Shown in pieces: positions 26,660 through 34,947 of a stretch of DNA of 64,000 nt (position 1 is its first letter; each line of letters opens with the position of its first letter). Position numbers and translations under genes: made by a program. Below the pieces are notes generated by a model. That model searched no databases, had not been told where the DNA came from, and saw only the letters and a list, made by a program, of their open reading frames with translations. The stretch is from NCBI GenBank assembly GCA_045538935.1, contig JAZQEI010000002.1, positions 1 through 64,000 on the forward strand, in the 5' to 3' direction. This stretch comes from RGIG3013 sp045538935. GTDB lineage: Bacteria > Bacillota > Clostridia > Oscillospirales > Acutalibacteraceae.

Positions 26660-27858
26660 TGAATTTCTACCTCTAAACCAAGTTGTTTTACATCATCAAA
26701 AAAGTTAGGATAACTTTTTTTTACGGCCTCTACTCCATCAATTTTTCCGCCTATTTTAGACAGAATGACCGACATAGCCATAACTATGCGGTGGTCGTTG
26801 TGTCCATCTAAAATCTCACCTTTGTACTCTAATTGTTGTTTTGGCACGGTTATGGTGTTGTTGCCAAAAATAAGGCCTCCGCCAAGCTTTGAAAGTTCAC
26901 TATGCATAGCTGCACCGCGGTCGCTTTCTTTATCTTTAAGGCGATTTGTTCCCGTAAACACAGCACCGCTTTTTAAGGCGGCTAGTGCGAATAACACAGG
27001 GGCAAGATCGGGGCAATCGGAAATATCAAGGGTTGGCGTTCCGTTTAAAATTTGCTCAAAATACTGTTTATAAACCTTGTCACCTTGCAAACTTGCGGGG
27101 TTTAAATTTTCTACTTTTACGTTTGAGCCAATAAAGTTAAAAGCATCTAAAAATGCCGCATTTGAGTAATCGCCTTCGATTGTGCCATTATATGAATATA
27201 ATTTTGATTTATTTATTTGTACTGTATATTCGTCGGCAAACTCAATGTTTACACCAAAAGATTTTAATGCCGATATAGTTAAATTTATGTACGATCTGCT
27301 CTCAAACGGCGGAATAATTTTAATGGCAGAATCTTCGCCAAGGTAAACAAGAGCAAAAATAAGCCCAGTAATAAACTGACTGCTTATATCACCGCGCACA
27401 GAATAAGTACCGCTTTTAAGATTACCGCAAAGGGTTATGGAATTTTCTGACTTTTTAAACAAAAAGCCATTATCAGCACAAAGCTGCTCATAAACGTCCA
27501 TTGGACGCTCACATAAACGCTTACTGCCACGCAGAGTAACGGTTTGGTTTAAAACTAATGCAAGCGGAATAAAAAACCTTAATGTGCTGCCGCTTTCTCG
27601 GCATTCTAAAATAGGAGTATCAACTCCCATAAAGCCCTTAGGGTCAATTATGACTGTATCATTTTGAGTTTCTATTTTTACACCAAGTGCTTTTAAACAG
27701 TCAATACTGGCAAGTATATCTTCACTGTAATCGATCCTTGAGAGAACACATTTTTGCCCTGACAAAGCCGCACCTATAAGGTAGCGGTGTGCCATACTCT
27801 TAGACGGCGGGGCCTTTATGGTTCCGCTAAATTTACTTGGTTTAAATGTTGCTATCAT
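26656..27858 (-). CDS. aroA: EPSP synthase (3-phosphoshikimate 1-carboxyvinyltransferase)
   Basis: Joins shikimate-3-phosphate and phosphoenolpyruvate. The 400-residue protein begins with the substrate loop APPSKSMAHR and carries ECRESGSTLRF, GDISSQFITGL and DGHNDHRIVMA. NxG/SGST region variants decide glyphosate class; the class was not assigned. Start after AAGGAAAAACAGTT. Shares four bases with tyrA. Confidence 0.96.
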   Translation of the reverse strand: MIATFKPSKFSGTIKAPPSKSMAHRYLIGAALSGQKCVLSRIDYSEDILASIDCLKALGVKIETQNDTVIIDPKGFMGVDTPILECRESGSTLRFFIPLALVLNQTVTLRGSKRLCERPMDVYEQLCADNGFLFKKSENSITLCGNLKSGTYSVRGDISSQFITGLIFALVYLGEDSAIKIIPPFESRSYINLTISALKSFGVNIEFADEYTVQINKSKLYSYNGTIEGDYSNAAFLDAFNFIGSNVKVENLNPASLQGDKVYKQYFEQILNGTPTLDISDCPDLAPVLFALAALKSGAVFTGTNRLKDKESDRGAAMHSELSKLGGGLIFGNNTITVPKQQLEYKGEILDGHNDHRIVMAMSVILSKIGGKIDGVEAVKKSYPNFFDDVKQLGLEVEIQ

Positions 27859-27896
27859 AACTGTTTTTCCTTAATAGATTTATCTTTTAATTTAAC

Positions 27897-28985
27897 TTAT
27901 TTTAACCAGTCGGTACCAAACCTAAGAGAAAGCGCATCACACAAAACAATTGCCGCTGCAGCGTCTTGTACCACTCGGGCTCGGTGTACAATGGCGGGGT
28001 CATGGCGGCCCTTTGGCTCTAGCACAGTTTGTGTATTTGTTTTAAAATCTATGGTTTGTTGCGGTTTAAATATTGTGGGAGTAGGTTTTACAGCTGTGCG
28101 GAATATAATAGGCATACCGTTAGTAATACCGCCGTTTATGCCGCCGTTATTGTTTGTTTGTGTTACAACTTTGCCATCTTGAATTAACATGGCGTCGTTG
28201 GCGGTGCTTCCCTTCATATTAGCAAGTGCAAAGCCCGCACCAAACTCAATACCCTTTATTGCGGGGATTGAGAACATTATATGCGATAGCATACTCTCTA
28301 CAGTATCGAACCAAGGTTCACCTACGCCCACGGGCATACCAACTATTGCAGTTTCTAAAACACCGCCTACGCTGTCGCCCTCCTGTGCGGCGTTTAAAAT
28401 TGCTTGTTGCATTTTTTCAGCTTTTTCATCACTTAGCACCGCAAAGATCTTTTGATTAAGATTTTTAATATCGTCGGTTAAATTAGAAAATTCTGCATCT
28501 AATATGCCGGCGCAGCTTTTAACGTGGGTACCTATGTATATACCCTTTTTCTCTAGCGCACATTTACAAATAGCGCCCGCAGCAACTAAAGCCGCAGTAA
28601 TGCGACCGCTAAAATGTCCGCCGCCGCGTACATCTTGATATCCGTGATATTTGCACTCGGCAGTATAGTCGGCGTGAGATGGACGGGCAATCGTTTGAAG
28701 TTGCGAATAGTCACCGCTTTTAACATTTTGATTTGGAATAAGTATAGTAATTGGTGTGCCTGTAGTTATGTTATTTACAACGCCGCTTACTATTTTATAT
28801 TCATCATTTTCTTTTCTGGGCGTAGATATATTACCGCTCGGACGGCGTAGGGTTAGCATATTAGCAATATAATCGTTATCTATTATAATGCCCGGAGCCA
28901 AGCCATCAATAACAGCACCTATATATTCTCCATGGCTTTCACCAAACAGTGTAACAGCCACGCTATTTCCAAAAGTATTTTTCAT
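27897..28985 (-). CDS. aroC: Chorismate synthase
   Basis: FMN-dependent elimination of phosphate from EPSP to give chorismate. The 362-residue protein shows all family signatures: FGESHGEYIGAVIDG, the HADYTAECKYHGYQDVRGGG region, and GRHDPAIVHRA near the end. The ATG lies five bases after the aroB stop, behind AAGGGG. Confidence 0.97.
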   Translation of the reverse strand: MKNTFGNSVAVTLFGESHGEYIGAVIDGLAPGIIIDNDYIANMLTLRRPSGNISTPRKENDEYKIVSGVVNNITTGTPITILIPNQNVKSGDYSQLQTIARPSHADYTAECKYHGYQDVRGGGHFSGRITAALVAAGAICKCALEKKGIYIGTHVKSCAGILDAEFSNLTDDIKNLNQKIFAVLSDEKAEKMQQAILNAAQEGDSVGGVLETAIVGMPVGVGEPWFDTVESMLSHIMFSIPAIKGIEFGAGFALANMKGSTANDAMLIQDGKVVTQTNNNGGINGGITNGMPIIFRTAVKPTPTIFKPQQTIDFKTNTQTVLEPKGRHDPAIVHRARVVQDAAAAIVLCDALSLRFGTDWLK

Positions 28986-28990
28986 ATACT

Positions 28991-30004
28991 CTACCCCTTA
29001 AGGCAAGTCTTTGCCATTTTTATTACATCTAAACATTTAACTTCTTGTAGTTTAAAGCTGCCTATTTCATTTACAATTGTTACGGTTACGGTATCGCCAT
29101 CGGCTTTTTTGTCATGAAATGCGGCGGCGGTGATTTTATCCCAATCGTATTCTATTTTTTTATATAGGTCGCACTTTTTTAAAACCTCTATAACCCTTGG
29201 CCTTATAGCCTCACTACACATGGGTATCATACCAAGGGCAACACATTCACCGTGATAAAGCTCACTCATACCCTCGCTGCTTTCAATTCCGTGTCCAATT
29301 GTGTGTCCGAAATTCAAAATTTTTCTAAGGCCCTGCTCTTTTTCGTCTTGCTCGACTACATTTTTCTTAATATTAAGTGAACGGATAATAATATTGTCGA
29401 TATTGCTGTTTATATCTTCATTTTCAAAGATGTTAAACAACTCTTTATCTGATGTTAGTGCCATTTTTATAGCCTCGGCAAGTCCGTTTGAAATTTGTCT
29501 TTGTGAAAGCGTATTTAAAAGTTCGGGGTCAATAAGCACCTTTTTAGGTTGATAAAAGGCTCCGACTATATTTTTTACACCGCCAAAGTTTATTGCTGTT
29601 TTGCCGCCTATGGAGGAGTCGATTTGAGAAAGAAGCGTTGTGGGAATATTGTAAAAATCTATTCCCCTCATATAAGCAGAAGCCGCAAAGCCTGAAAGGT
29701 CACCAACAACGCCTCCGCCTACTGCCACTACACAGTCTTTTCTTGAAAAACCGTTATTAAGCATTGTTGTTAGCAGTTTTTCGAACACCGTAAGGCTTTT
29801 AGATTCCTCGCCCATATTAACGGTACATATAATACCATATTTACATTGTTTTAAAATAGTATTGGCATATTCTTTTGGAACGCCTGTATCGGTTACAATT
29901 AACACTCTTCTGTCTAGATTTAAGTGTTGGCTGGCCTTATTTATTATGCCGCGCTCTACCAAAATATCGTAACTGTTATTATTTAAATTCATATGAACTG
30001 TCAT
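28991..30004 (-). CDS. aroB: 3-Dehydroquinate synthase
   Basis: Converts DAHP to 3-dehydroquinate with NAD+ and a divalent metal. The start at 30004 (337 aa) has AAGGTG seven bases upstream; an upstream in-frame start lies inside pheA. Motifs: GGGVVGDLSGFAAS (NAD), GGKTAINF, metal ligands in EAIKMAL and FGHTIGHGIES. Length is normal for a single-function enzyme. Confidence 0.96.
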   Translation of the reverse strand: MTVHMNLNNNSYDILVERGIINKASQHLNLDRRVLIVTDTGVPKEYANTILKQCKYGIICTVNMGEESKSLTVFEKLLTTMLNNGFSRKDCVVAVGGGVVGDLSGFAASAYMRGIDFYNIPTTLLSQIDSSIGGKTAINFGGVKNIVGAFYQPKKVLIDPELLNTLSQRQISNGLAEAIKMALTSDKELFNIFENEDINSNIDNIIIRSLNIKKNVVEQDEKEQGLRKILNFGHTIGHGIESSEGMSELYHGECVALGMIPMCSEAIRPRVIEVLKKCDLYKKIEYDWDKITAAAFHDKKADGDTVTVTIVNEIGSFKLQEVKCLDVIKMAKTCLKG

Positions 30005-30014
30005 TGTATTCACC

Positions 30015-31103
30015 TTATATTTCGGTATGAGGAGCAAAGGTTCCTGCCACCTTTACAATGTCGCACACCTTATTTAACTCATCTAGCATAATTTTGCCGT
30101 TTTGGCCGTTAACAGTGCCATCGATTTCTATGTAAAAATAATACTGCCACGAATGTTTTTTCATTGGGCGGCTACGAAGAGCGGTCATATTATATCCGTA
30201 TTTACCAATAATGCTTACAGCATTAGCCAAAGAGCCTGCCTCGTGCTTAACGGTAAGCATTAAAACCGTGCTTGAGAGTGCCGGTGAATTAGCACACACC
30301 TTAGATACAACCGCAAAGCGAGTTGTGTTTTCTGAGCTTTTGTTAATATTGGCCTCTATAACCTTAAGACCATAAAGCTCGGCAGTTTCTACGCTAGCAA
30401 TAGCAGCAAACGATTTATCGTTAGCGTCAGCCACCGACTTAGCAGCAAGAGCAGTATTATTGGCTTCTTCGGTTTTAAGACCTCGCATATTTATATAGTC
30501 ATGACACTGACTAAGCGCTTGCGGATGACTTGTAACCTTTTTAATATCGTCTATTGTGGCACCTTTAACGCCCAAAAGATTTTGATGAATTTCGAGCTCG
30601 TAGATTCCGTTTATGTAAAGATTACCCGAAAAAATAAGATCAAGCGTTTGACCAACCTCGCCGGCATAACTGTTTTCAATAGGAAGCACCGCAACATCGC
30701 TTTGTCCGCTTACCACCGAATTATATGCGGCTTTAAAATCAGTAAACGCAACTCGGTTGCCTTTTGGGAAAATTCTGCCGGCCGCAATATGTGCAAAGGC
30801 GCCTTCTACACCGCTGTATGCCACTTTTAGTCCATTTTGCATACGGTACTGATATGCACGCGATACACCCATTAAGTGTTTAAGGTAGTCGATATAATAT
30901 TCTTTAAGCACCGGATCTTCAATAAGCGCCGAGTTTTGTTCTATTATAGCATCTTCTCGCTTTTGGTCTAAAATGGGCAAACCGTATTCTTTTTTGTGCT
31001 CGTAAACCATTTCGGCCGCTCTCATTCGCTGCACAAAAAGCTCGGCCATTTGAGAATCAACCTTATTTATTATTTCTCGTGCTTGTTCTAGTTTGTTTGC
31101 CAT
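30015..31103 (-). CDS. pheA: Bifunctional chorismate mutase / prephenate dehydratase
   Basis: The 362-residue P-protein has three parts: an AroQ chorismate mutase (residues ~1-88; INKVDSQMAELFVQRM), a prephenate dehydratase domain (~90-270; GAFAHIAAGRIFP, VLPIENSYAGEVGQ, NTTRFAVV) and a C-terminal ACT domain. The usual ACT motifs GALV and ESRP, which bind phenylalanine, read GSLA and RSRP here, so feedback strength may differ. Start after AAAGGAG. It lies 14 bp behind the DAHP synthase gene. Confidence 0.95.
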   Translation of the reverse strand: MANKLEQAREIINKVDSQMAELFVQRMRAAEMVYEHKKEYGLPILDQKREDAIIEQNSALIEDPVLKEYYIDYLKHLMGVSRAYQYRMQNGLKVAYSGVEGAFAHIAAGRIFPKGNRVAFTDFKAAYNSVVSGQSDVAVLPIENSYAGEVGQTLDLIFSGNLYINGIYELEIHQNLLGVKGATIDDIKKVTSHPQALSQCHDYINMRGLKTEEANNTALAAKSVADANDKSFAAIASVETAELYGLKVIEANINKSSENTTRFAVVSKVCANSPALSSTVLMLTVKHEAGSLANAVSIIGKYGYNMTALRSRPMKKHSWQYYFYIEIDGTVNGQNGKIMLDELNKVCDIVKVAGTFAPHTEI

Positions 31104-31117
31104 ATTGCTCTCCTTTA

Positions 31118-32146
31118 CTAAAGTTTATCTGCAATATCGAGTATAAGTTTTTCGGTCTTTTCCCAACCAAGACAAGGGTCTGTTATTGATTTACCGAAAA
31201 CATGTTCATTAGCGCCTTGAGCGCCATCTTCTAGGTAGCTTTCGATCATAAGTCCCTTTACCAAACGTTTGATGTCGGCGTTTTGGTTGCGGCTGTGAAC
31301 TATATCTTTAGCAATGCGTATTTGTTCTAAATATTTCTTGCCCGAATTATTATGGTTAGTGTCTACTATTACCGATGGATTTGTAAGGTTAGATTTTTCG
31401 TAAAGCTCTTCTACTCTTAAAAGATCTTCGTAATGGTAGTTTGAAACATTTCTGCCCGCGTAATCAACATAACCGCGTAATATCGCATGAGCATACGGAT
31501 TGCCGTCGCTGGTTACCTCCCAACCACGATATATAAAGGTATGGCTTGACTGCGCCGCTACAATAGAATTCATCATAACGCTAAGATCTCCGCCTGTGGG
31601 GTTTTTCATGCCAACCGGAGCGCCTATACCACTTGCGGTTAGTCTGTGTTGTTGATTTTCCACCGAACGCGCACCTATAGCTACGTAAGACAGTAAATCT
31701 GACAGATAGCGGTAATTTTCGGGATACAACATTTCATCGGCACAAGAAAAGTCATAATCACGAAGTGCGGCTAAATGAAGCTGACGAATAGCCACAATGC
31801 CCTTGTACATATCGGGTTTAGCTTCGGGGTCGGGCTGATGCAACATACCCTTATACCCCTGACCCGTAGTTCTTGGCTTATTGGTGTAAATGCGCGGTAT
31901 TATTATAATTTTATCTGACACCTGCTCCTGAATTTTACGAAGGCGGGAAATATATTCTAAAACCGGCTCGCTATGGTCTGCAGAGCAAGGCCCTATTATA
32001 AGTATAAATTTATCTAAACTGCCGTCAAATACAGCTCTTATATTCTCATCACGCTCAGCCTTAACCTGCTGCATACGCTCGGTTAAAGAAAACTCTTTTT
32101 TTACATCTTGTGGAATAGGTAATTTTCTGTGGAAATTCATTTGCAT
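31118..32146 (-). CDS. aroF: DAHP synthase (3-deoxy-7-phosphoheptulonate synthase), class I alpha
   Basis: First step of the shikimate pathway, condensing PEP with erythrose-4-phosphate. The 342-residue protein matches the AroF/G/H type: IIGPCSADH, KPRTTGQGYKGM, GARSVENQQHR and a metal-binding DTNHNNSGKK. The start follows GAGGTATAAATAAA. It heads the aromatic operon and is preceded by a Phe/Tyr leader peptide with an attenuator, so transcription is probably set by charged tRNA-Phe/Tyr supply. Confidence 0.95.
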   Translation of the reverse strand: MQMNFHRKLPIPQDVKKEFSLTERMQQVKAERDENIRAVFDGSLDKFILIIGPCSADHSEPVLEYISRLRKIQEQVSDKIIIIPRIYTNKPRTTGQGYKGMLHQPDPEAKPDMYKGIVAIRQLHLAALRDYDFSCADEMLYPENYRYLSDLLSYVAIGARSVENQQHRLTASGIGAPVGMKNPTGGDLSVMMNSIVAAQSSHTFIYRGWEVTSDGNPYAHAILRGYVDYAGRNVSNYHYEDLLRVEELYEKSNLTNPSVIVDTNHNNSGKKYLEQIRIAKDIVHSRNQNADIKRLVKGLMIESYLEDGAQGANEHVFGKSITDPCLGWEKTEKLILDIADKL

Positions 32147-32171
32147 TTTATTTATACCTCGATTCTAAAAA

Positions 32172-32220
32172 ACAAAAATCCGCACTGACTTAGCCTTAAA
32201 AAGCAAAGCAAATGCGGACT
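32172..32220 (-). terminator. Transcription attenuator of the aromatic operon
   Basis: On the minus strand AGTCCGCA (32213-32220) pairs with TGCGGATT (32177-32184) across a 28-nt loop, followed by TTTTTGTTTTTT. It lies between the leader peptide and the DAHP synthase gene. A competing pairing of GGCTGCCCGT (32268-32277) with ACGGACAGTC (32217-32226) would take four bases from the terminator stem. Confidence 0.72.
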
Positions 32221-32244
32221 GTCCGTTACAATGATTTAAAAGAA

Positions 32245-32319
32245 TTAATCTTTAACAATCACACTAGACGGGCAGCCCTTTTTAAAATAAAAGTAAAAAT
32301 AAAACTTGTTATTAAACAT
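32245..32319 (-). CDS. Phe/Tyr-rich leader peptide of the aromatic operon
   Basis: A 24-codon frame starts with ATG behind a consensus AAAGGAGG at eight bases. Codons 6-12 read FYFYFYF and codon 2 is also Phe, giving five Phe and three Tyr among the first twelve residues. The tail reads KKGCPSSVIVKD and its codons include one arm of the possible antiterminator. It is followed by an attenuator and the DAHP synthase-pheA operon. The expected behaviour is ribosome stalling at Phe/Tyr codons when those charged tRNAs are scarce, which would relieve termination. Too short for ordinary gene finders. Confidence 0.85.
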   Translation of the reverse strand: MFNNKFYFYFYFKKGCPSSVIVKD

Positions 32320-32352
32320 TTAAACTGCCTCCTTTGTGATTTGTTGTAAAAC

Positions 32353-32381
32353 AGTGTAGCACATTAAAGTGCGAAAGTCAA
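32353..32381 (-). promoter_or_regulatory. Promoter of the aromatic operon
   Basis: On the minus strand TTGACT (32376-32381), 17-bp spacer, TACACT (32353-32358). The spacer holds GCAC-N6-GTGC, a small palindrome that could be an operator. Confidence 0.8.
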
Positions 32382-32474
32382 TAGGTTTTGAAAAAATTTT
32401 TATATATGCCTTAATTACACCAAAACACACAGCAATATAGCCGTTTGTTAACTCTGTAATATTAGGTGCTAGGC

Positions 32475-32513
32475 AAAACCCGAAAGCCCTTACAAAAAGG
32501 CTTTCGGGTTTTT
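32475..32513 (-). terminator. Terminator of guaA
   Basis: AAAACCCGAAAGCC pairs with GGCTTTCGGGTTTT (32499-32512), one base past the guaA stop codon. Confidence 0.88.
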
Positions 32514-32514
32514 G

Positions 32515-33516
32515 TTATTCCCACTCTATTGTTCCAACTGGCTTTGGGGTTAGGTCATATAACACGCGGTTAATACCCTCTACTTCATTAGTTATGCGGT
32601 TTGTAATTTTATGAAGAACGTTATACGGAATTTCTTCTATGGTGGCGCTCATGGCATCGGTAGTATTTACTGCTCTAATAATTGCGCACCAGCCCTCATA
32701 GCGTTGCTCGTTTTTTACACCAACGCTTTTAAAGTCGGGTATAGATATAAAATACTGCCAAACGTGTTTTGCAAGACCGCAAATTTCAAACTCTTCTCTT
32801 AAAATTGCATCGGCTTCTCTTAAAGCATTAAGTCTGTCTTTGGTAATTGCACCAAGACATCTAACGCCAAGTCCTGGGCCTGGGAAGGGTTGACGATATA
32901 CCATTGCGTGAGGTAGACCTAAAGCTTCGCCAACAACGCGTACCTCGTCTTTAAAAAGAAGCTTTACGGGCTCTACAAGTTTAAACTCCATATCTTCAGG
33001 CAGACCGCCAACATTATGGTGGCTCTTTACGGGCTTTCCGCTTGTCTTAGCCTTAATAGACTCTAAAATGTCGGGGTAAATGGTGCCTTGAGCCAAAAAT
33101 TCAATGCCGTCTAGCTTGGCGGCCTCTTGGTCGAATATTTTTATAAACTCGGCACCTATTATTTTGCGCTTTTGCTCTGGGTCGGCAACGCCGGCTAAAA
33201 GATTTAGATAGCGCTCAGATGCATCTACATAAATAAGGTTGGCATCTAACTCTTTACCAAAAACCTCTATTACCTGCTCGCTTTCACCCTTGCGCATAAG
33301 TCCGTGATTTACGTGCACGCAAACAAGCTGTTTGCCTATGGCTTTTATTAAAAGGGCCGCAACAACCGAGGAATCTACGCCGCCCGAGAGTGCTAAAAGC
33401 ACCTTTTTATCTTTAACCTGTTCTTTAATTAATTTTATCTGCTCGTTTATAAAGGCATTTGCCTGTTCTTTTGTTGTTATGCGAGCCATATTTTGTGGTC
33501 TTACATTGGTATCCAT
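32515..33516 (-). CDS. guaA: GMP synthetase ATP-pyrophosphatase subunit (no glutaminase domain)
   Basis: Aminates XMP to GMP. The 333-residue protein holds only the PP-loop ATPase (LALSGGVDSSVVA, residues ~40-55) and the C-terminal dimerisation/XMP domain (RQPFPGPGLGVRCLG, ending TPKPVGTIEWE). A usual bacterial GuaA has about 510 residues with an N-terminal glutamine amidotransferase, which is missing. The ATG has AAGGAG upstream and no in-frame amidotransferase precedes it. Either a separate GATase subunit exists, as in archaea, or ammonia is used directly. Confidence 0.93.
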   Translation of the reverse strand: MDTNVRPQNMARITTKEQANAFINEQIKLIKEQVKDKKVLLALSGGVDSSVVAALLIKAIGKQLVCVHVNHGLMRKGESEQVIEVFGKELDANLIYVDASERYLNLLAGVADPEQKRKIIGAEFIKIFDQEAAKLDGIEFLAQGTIYPDILESIKAKTSGKPVKSHHNVGGLPEDMEFKLVEPVKLLFKDEVRVVGEALGLPHAMVYRQPFPGPGLGVRCLGAITKDRLNALREADAILREEFEICGLAKHVWQYFISIPDFKSVGVKNEQRYEGWCAIIRAVNTTDAMSATIEEIPYNVLHKITNRITNEVEGINRVLYDLTPKPVGTIEWE

Positions 33517-33543
33517 AATTTTCTCCTTGAAATTTAAATGTGA

Positions 33544-34743
33544 CTAGTTTGTATAATTATCAAAATAGCCTTGAACTAAAATTACGGGTGTACCTTTATC
33601 GCCAGAACCGCTTGTTAGGTCGCAAAGTGAGCCAATAAGGTCGGTAAGCTGACGCGGTGTTGTACCTTGTGCTGCCATATTGCCAACCAAGCTACCGCTT
33701 TTTGCCTTAATACTATCTTCAATGGCTTTTTTAAGCTCGTCACCGCTTAAATCTTTATAATCGTTATCGGCAAGATATTTAAGCTTAAGCTCGTTGGGTG
33801 TACCAACTAATCCGCTTGTAAATGCCGGAGATACTACCGGGTCGGCAAGCTCCCAAATTTTACCTTTAGGATCTTTAAATGCGCCGTCGCCATAAACCAT
33901 AACCTCTACATGTTTACCTGTTGCGGTTTTAATTTTACTTTGAATTTCTTCTACTAAGCCTTGGCACTCACGCGGGAAGAGCTTTATACTCTCTTCGGTA
34001 GATTTATTAGATCCAAGCAAGCCGTACTTCTCGTTACAGCCGCTGTTGTTTACGGGTGCATTTAAAATATCGTCTAGTCCTAAAACGGTTTTTGCGCCGC
34101 CTGCTTTAAGTAGACGCTTTGTGCGAGCGCGAGTATGAATGTCGCAAGCAATTACAGTATCGGTATAATCTAAAATTGCTTTGGCCTGATTTGCAAATAT
34201 AATTTCTACCTCGGCACCGCAATCTTTAATTAAATTCTGATAATACTCTACATAGTCAACACCGGTAAATTCTAATTTTTGAACGCCAAAAACCTCGCGA
34301 TAACGCTCTAGTGTTAAAACGTCGCTGTACGGATTAATACCGGCCTCGTCTATAATATCGAGCGTGGCAAGAGAGTTACCTACTTCGTCAGATGGGTAAG
34401 AAAGCATTAAAACAACCTTTTTAACGCCCATAGCAATACCCTTTAAAACTATTGCAAAGCGGTTGCGTGATAATATTGGGAAAATTACACCAACGGTACC
34501 GCCGCCTGTTTTGTTTTTAACATCCTCGGCTATGTCGTTAATAGTAGCGTAGTTACCCTGTGCGCGAGCAACAATACTCTCGGTTAATGCTATAACGTCA
34601 CGCTCTTTAATAGAAAAGCCTTCGTCTTTAGCCGCTAAAAGCACGCTGTCGGCAACAATGGTCGCAAGGTCGTCACCCTGCCTAATAATTGGGCAGCGTA
34701 TACCCATAGACACTGTACCAACTCTTCTTTGTTTGTTTTCCAT
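33544..34743 (-). CDS. CofE-like (F420-0:gamma-glutamyl ligase family) protein
   Basis: The start at 34743 (399 aa) is supported by GGAAGGATG; a longer frame to 34785 has no site. The protein carries the CofE fold signature regions DVIALTESIVARAQGN and TGGGTVGVIFPILSRNRF. The family links glutamate to coenzyme F420 in archaea and actinobacteria, but Clostridia are not known to make F420 and no other F420 gene is here. Its substrate is therefore open. It sits 27 bp upstream of guaA and is probably co-transcribed with it. Confidence 0.8.
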   Translation of the reverse strand: MENKQRRVGTVSMGIRCPIIRQGDDLATIVADSVLLAAKDEGFSIKERDVIALTESIVARAQGNYATINDIAEDVKNKTGGGTVGVIFPILSRNRFAIVLKGIAMGVKKVVLMLSYPSDEVGNSLATLDIIDEAGINPYSDVLTLERYREVFGVQKLEFTGVDYVEYYQNLIKDCGAEVEIIFANQAKAILDYTDTVIACDIHTRARTKRLLKAGGAKTVLGLDDILNAPVNNSGCNEKYGLLGSNKSTEESIKLFPRECQGLVEEIQSKIKTATGKHVEVMVYGDGAFKDPKGKIWELADPVVSPAFTSGLVGTPNELKLKYLADNDYKDLSGDELKKAIEDSIKAKSGSLVGNMAAQGTTPRQLTDLIGSLCDLTSGSGDKGTPVILVQGYFDNYTN

Positions 34744-34863
34744 AAAAACATCCTTCCCCGAATATATAAGTGTTTCGGAACACAAAAATTAACAATAATA
34801 TATCACTTTATTATTTTACATTTATATACACTATTTTTCAACATTTTTTTAATATTTTTTTGC

Positions 34864-34887
34864 ACAAAAAAAGCGGCAGAGCCGCTT
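34864..34887 (-). terminator. Terminator of the M14 peptidase gene
   Basis: AAGCGGC/GCCGCTT with a 3-nt loop and seven T on the minus strand. The remaining intergenic DNA (34744-34860) is AT-rich without a recognised ORF. Confidence 0.78.
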
Positions 34888-34947
34888 AATGTTTTTGTGG
34901 TATGTATTGAAATTTTTGAAGAATTTGTTAAAATAGATTTATCTAAG

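Noticed and set aside
32160..32340. T-box riboswitch before the aromatic operon
   Set aside because: No AGGGTGGNACCGCG-type T-box sequence or stem I was found; the leader peptide explains the region better.
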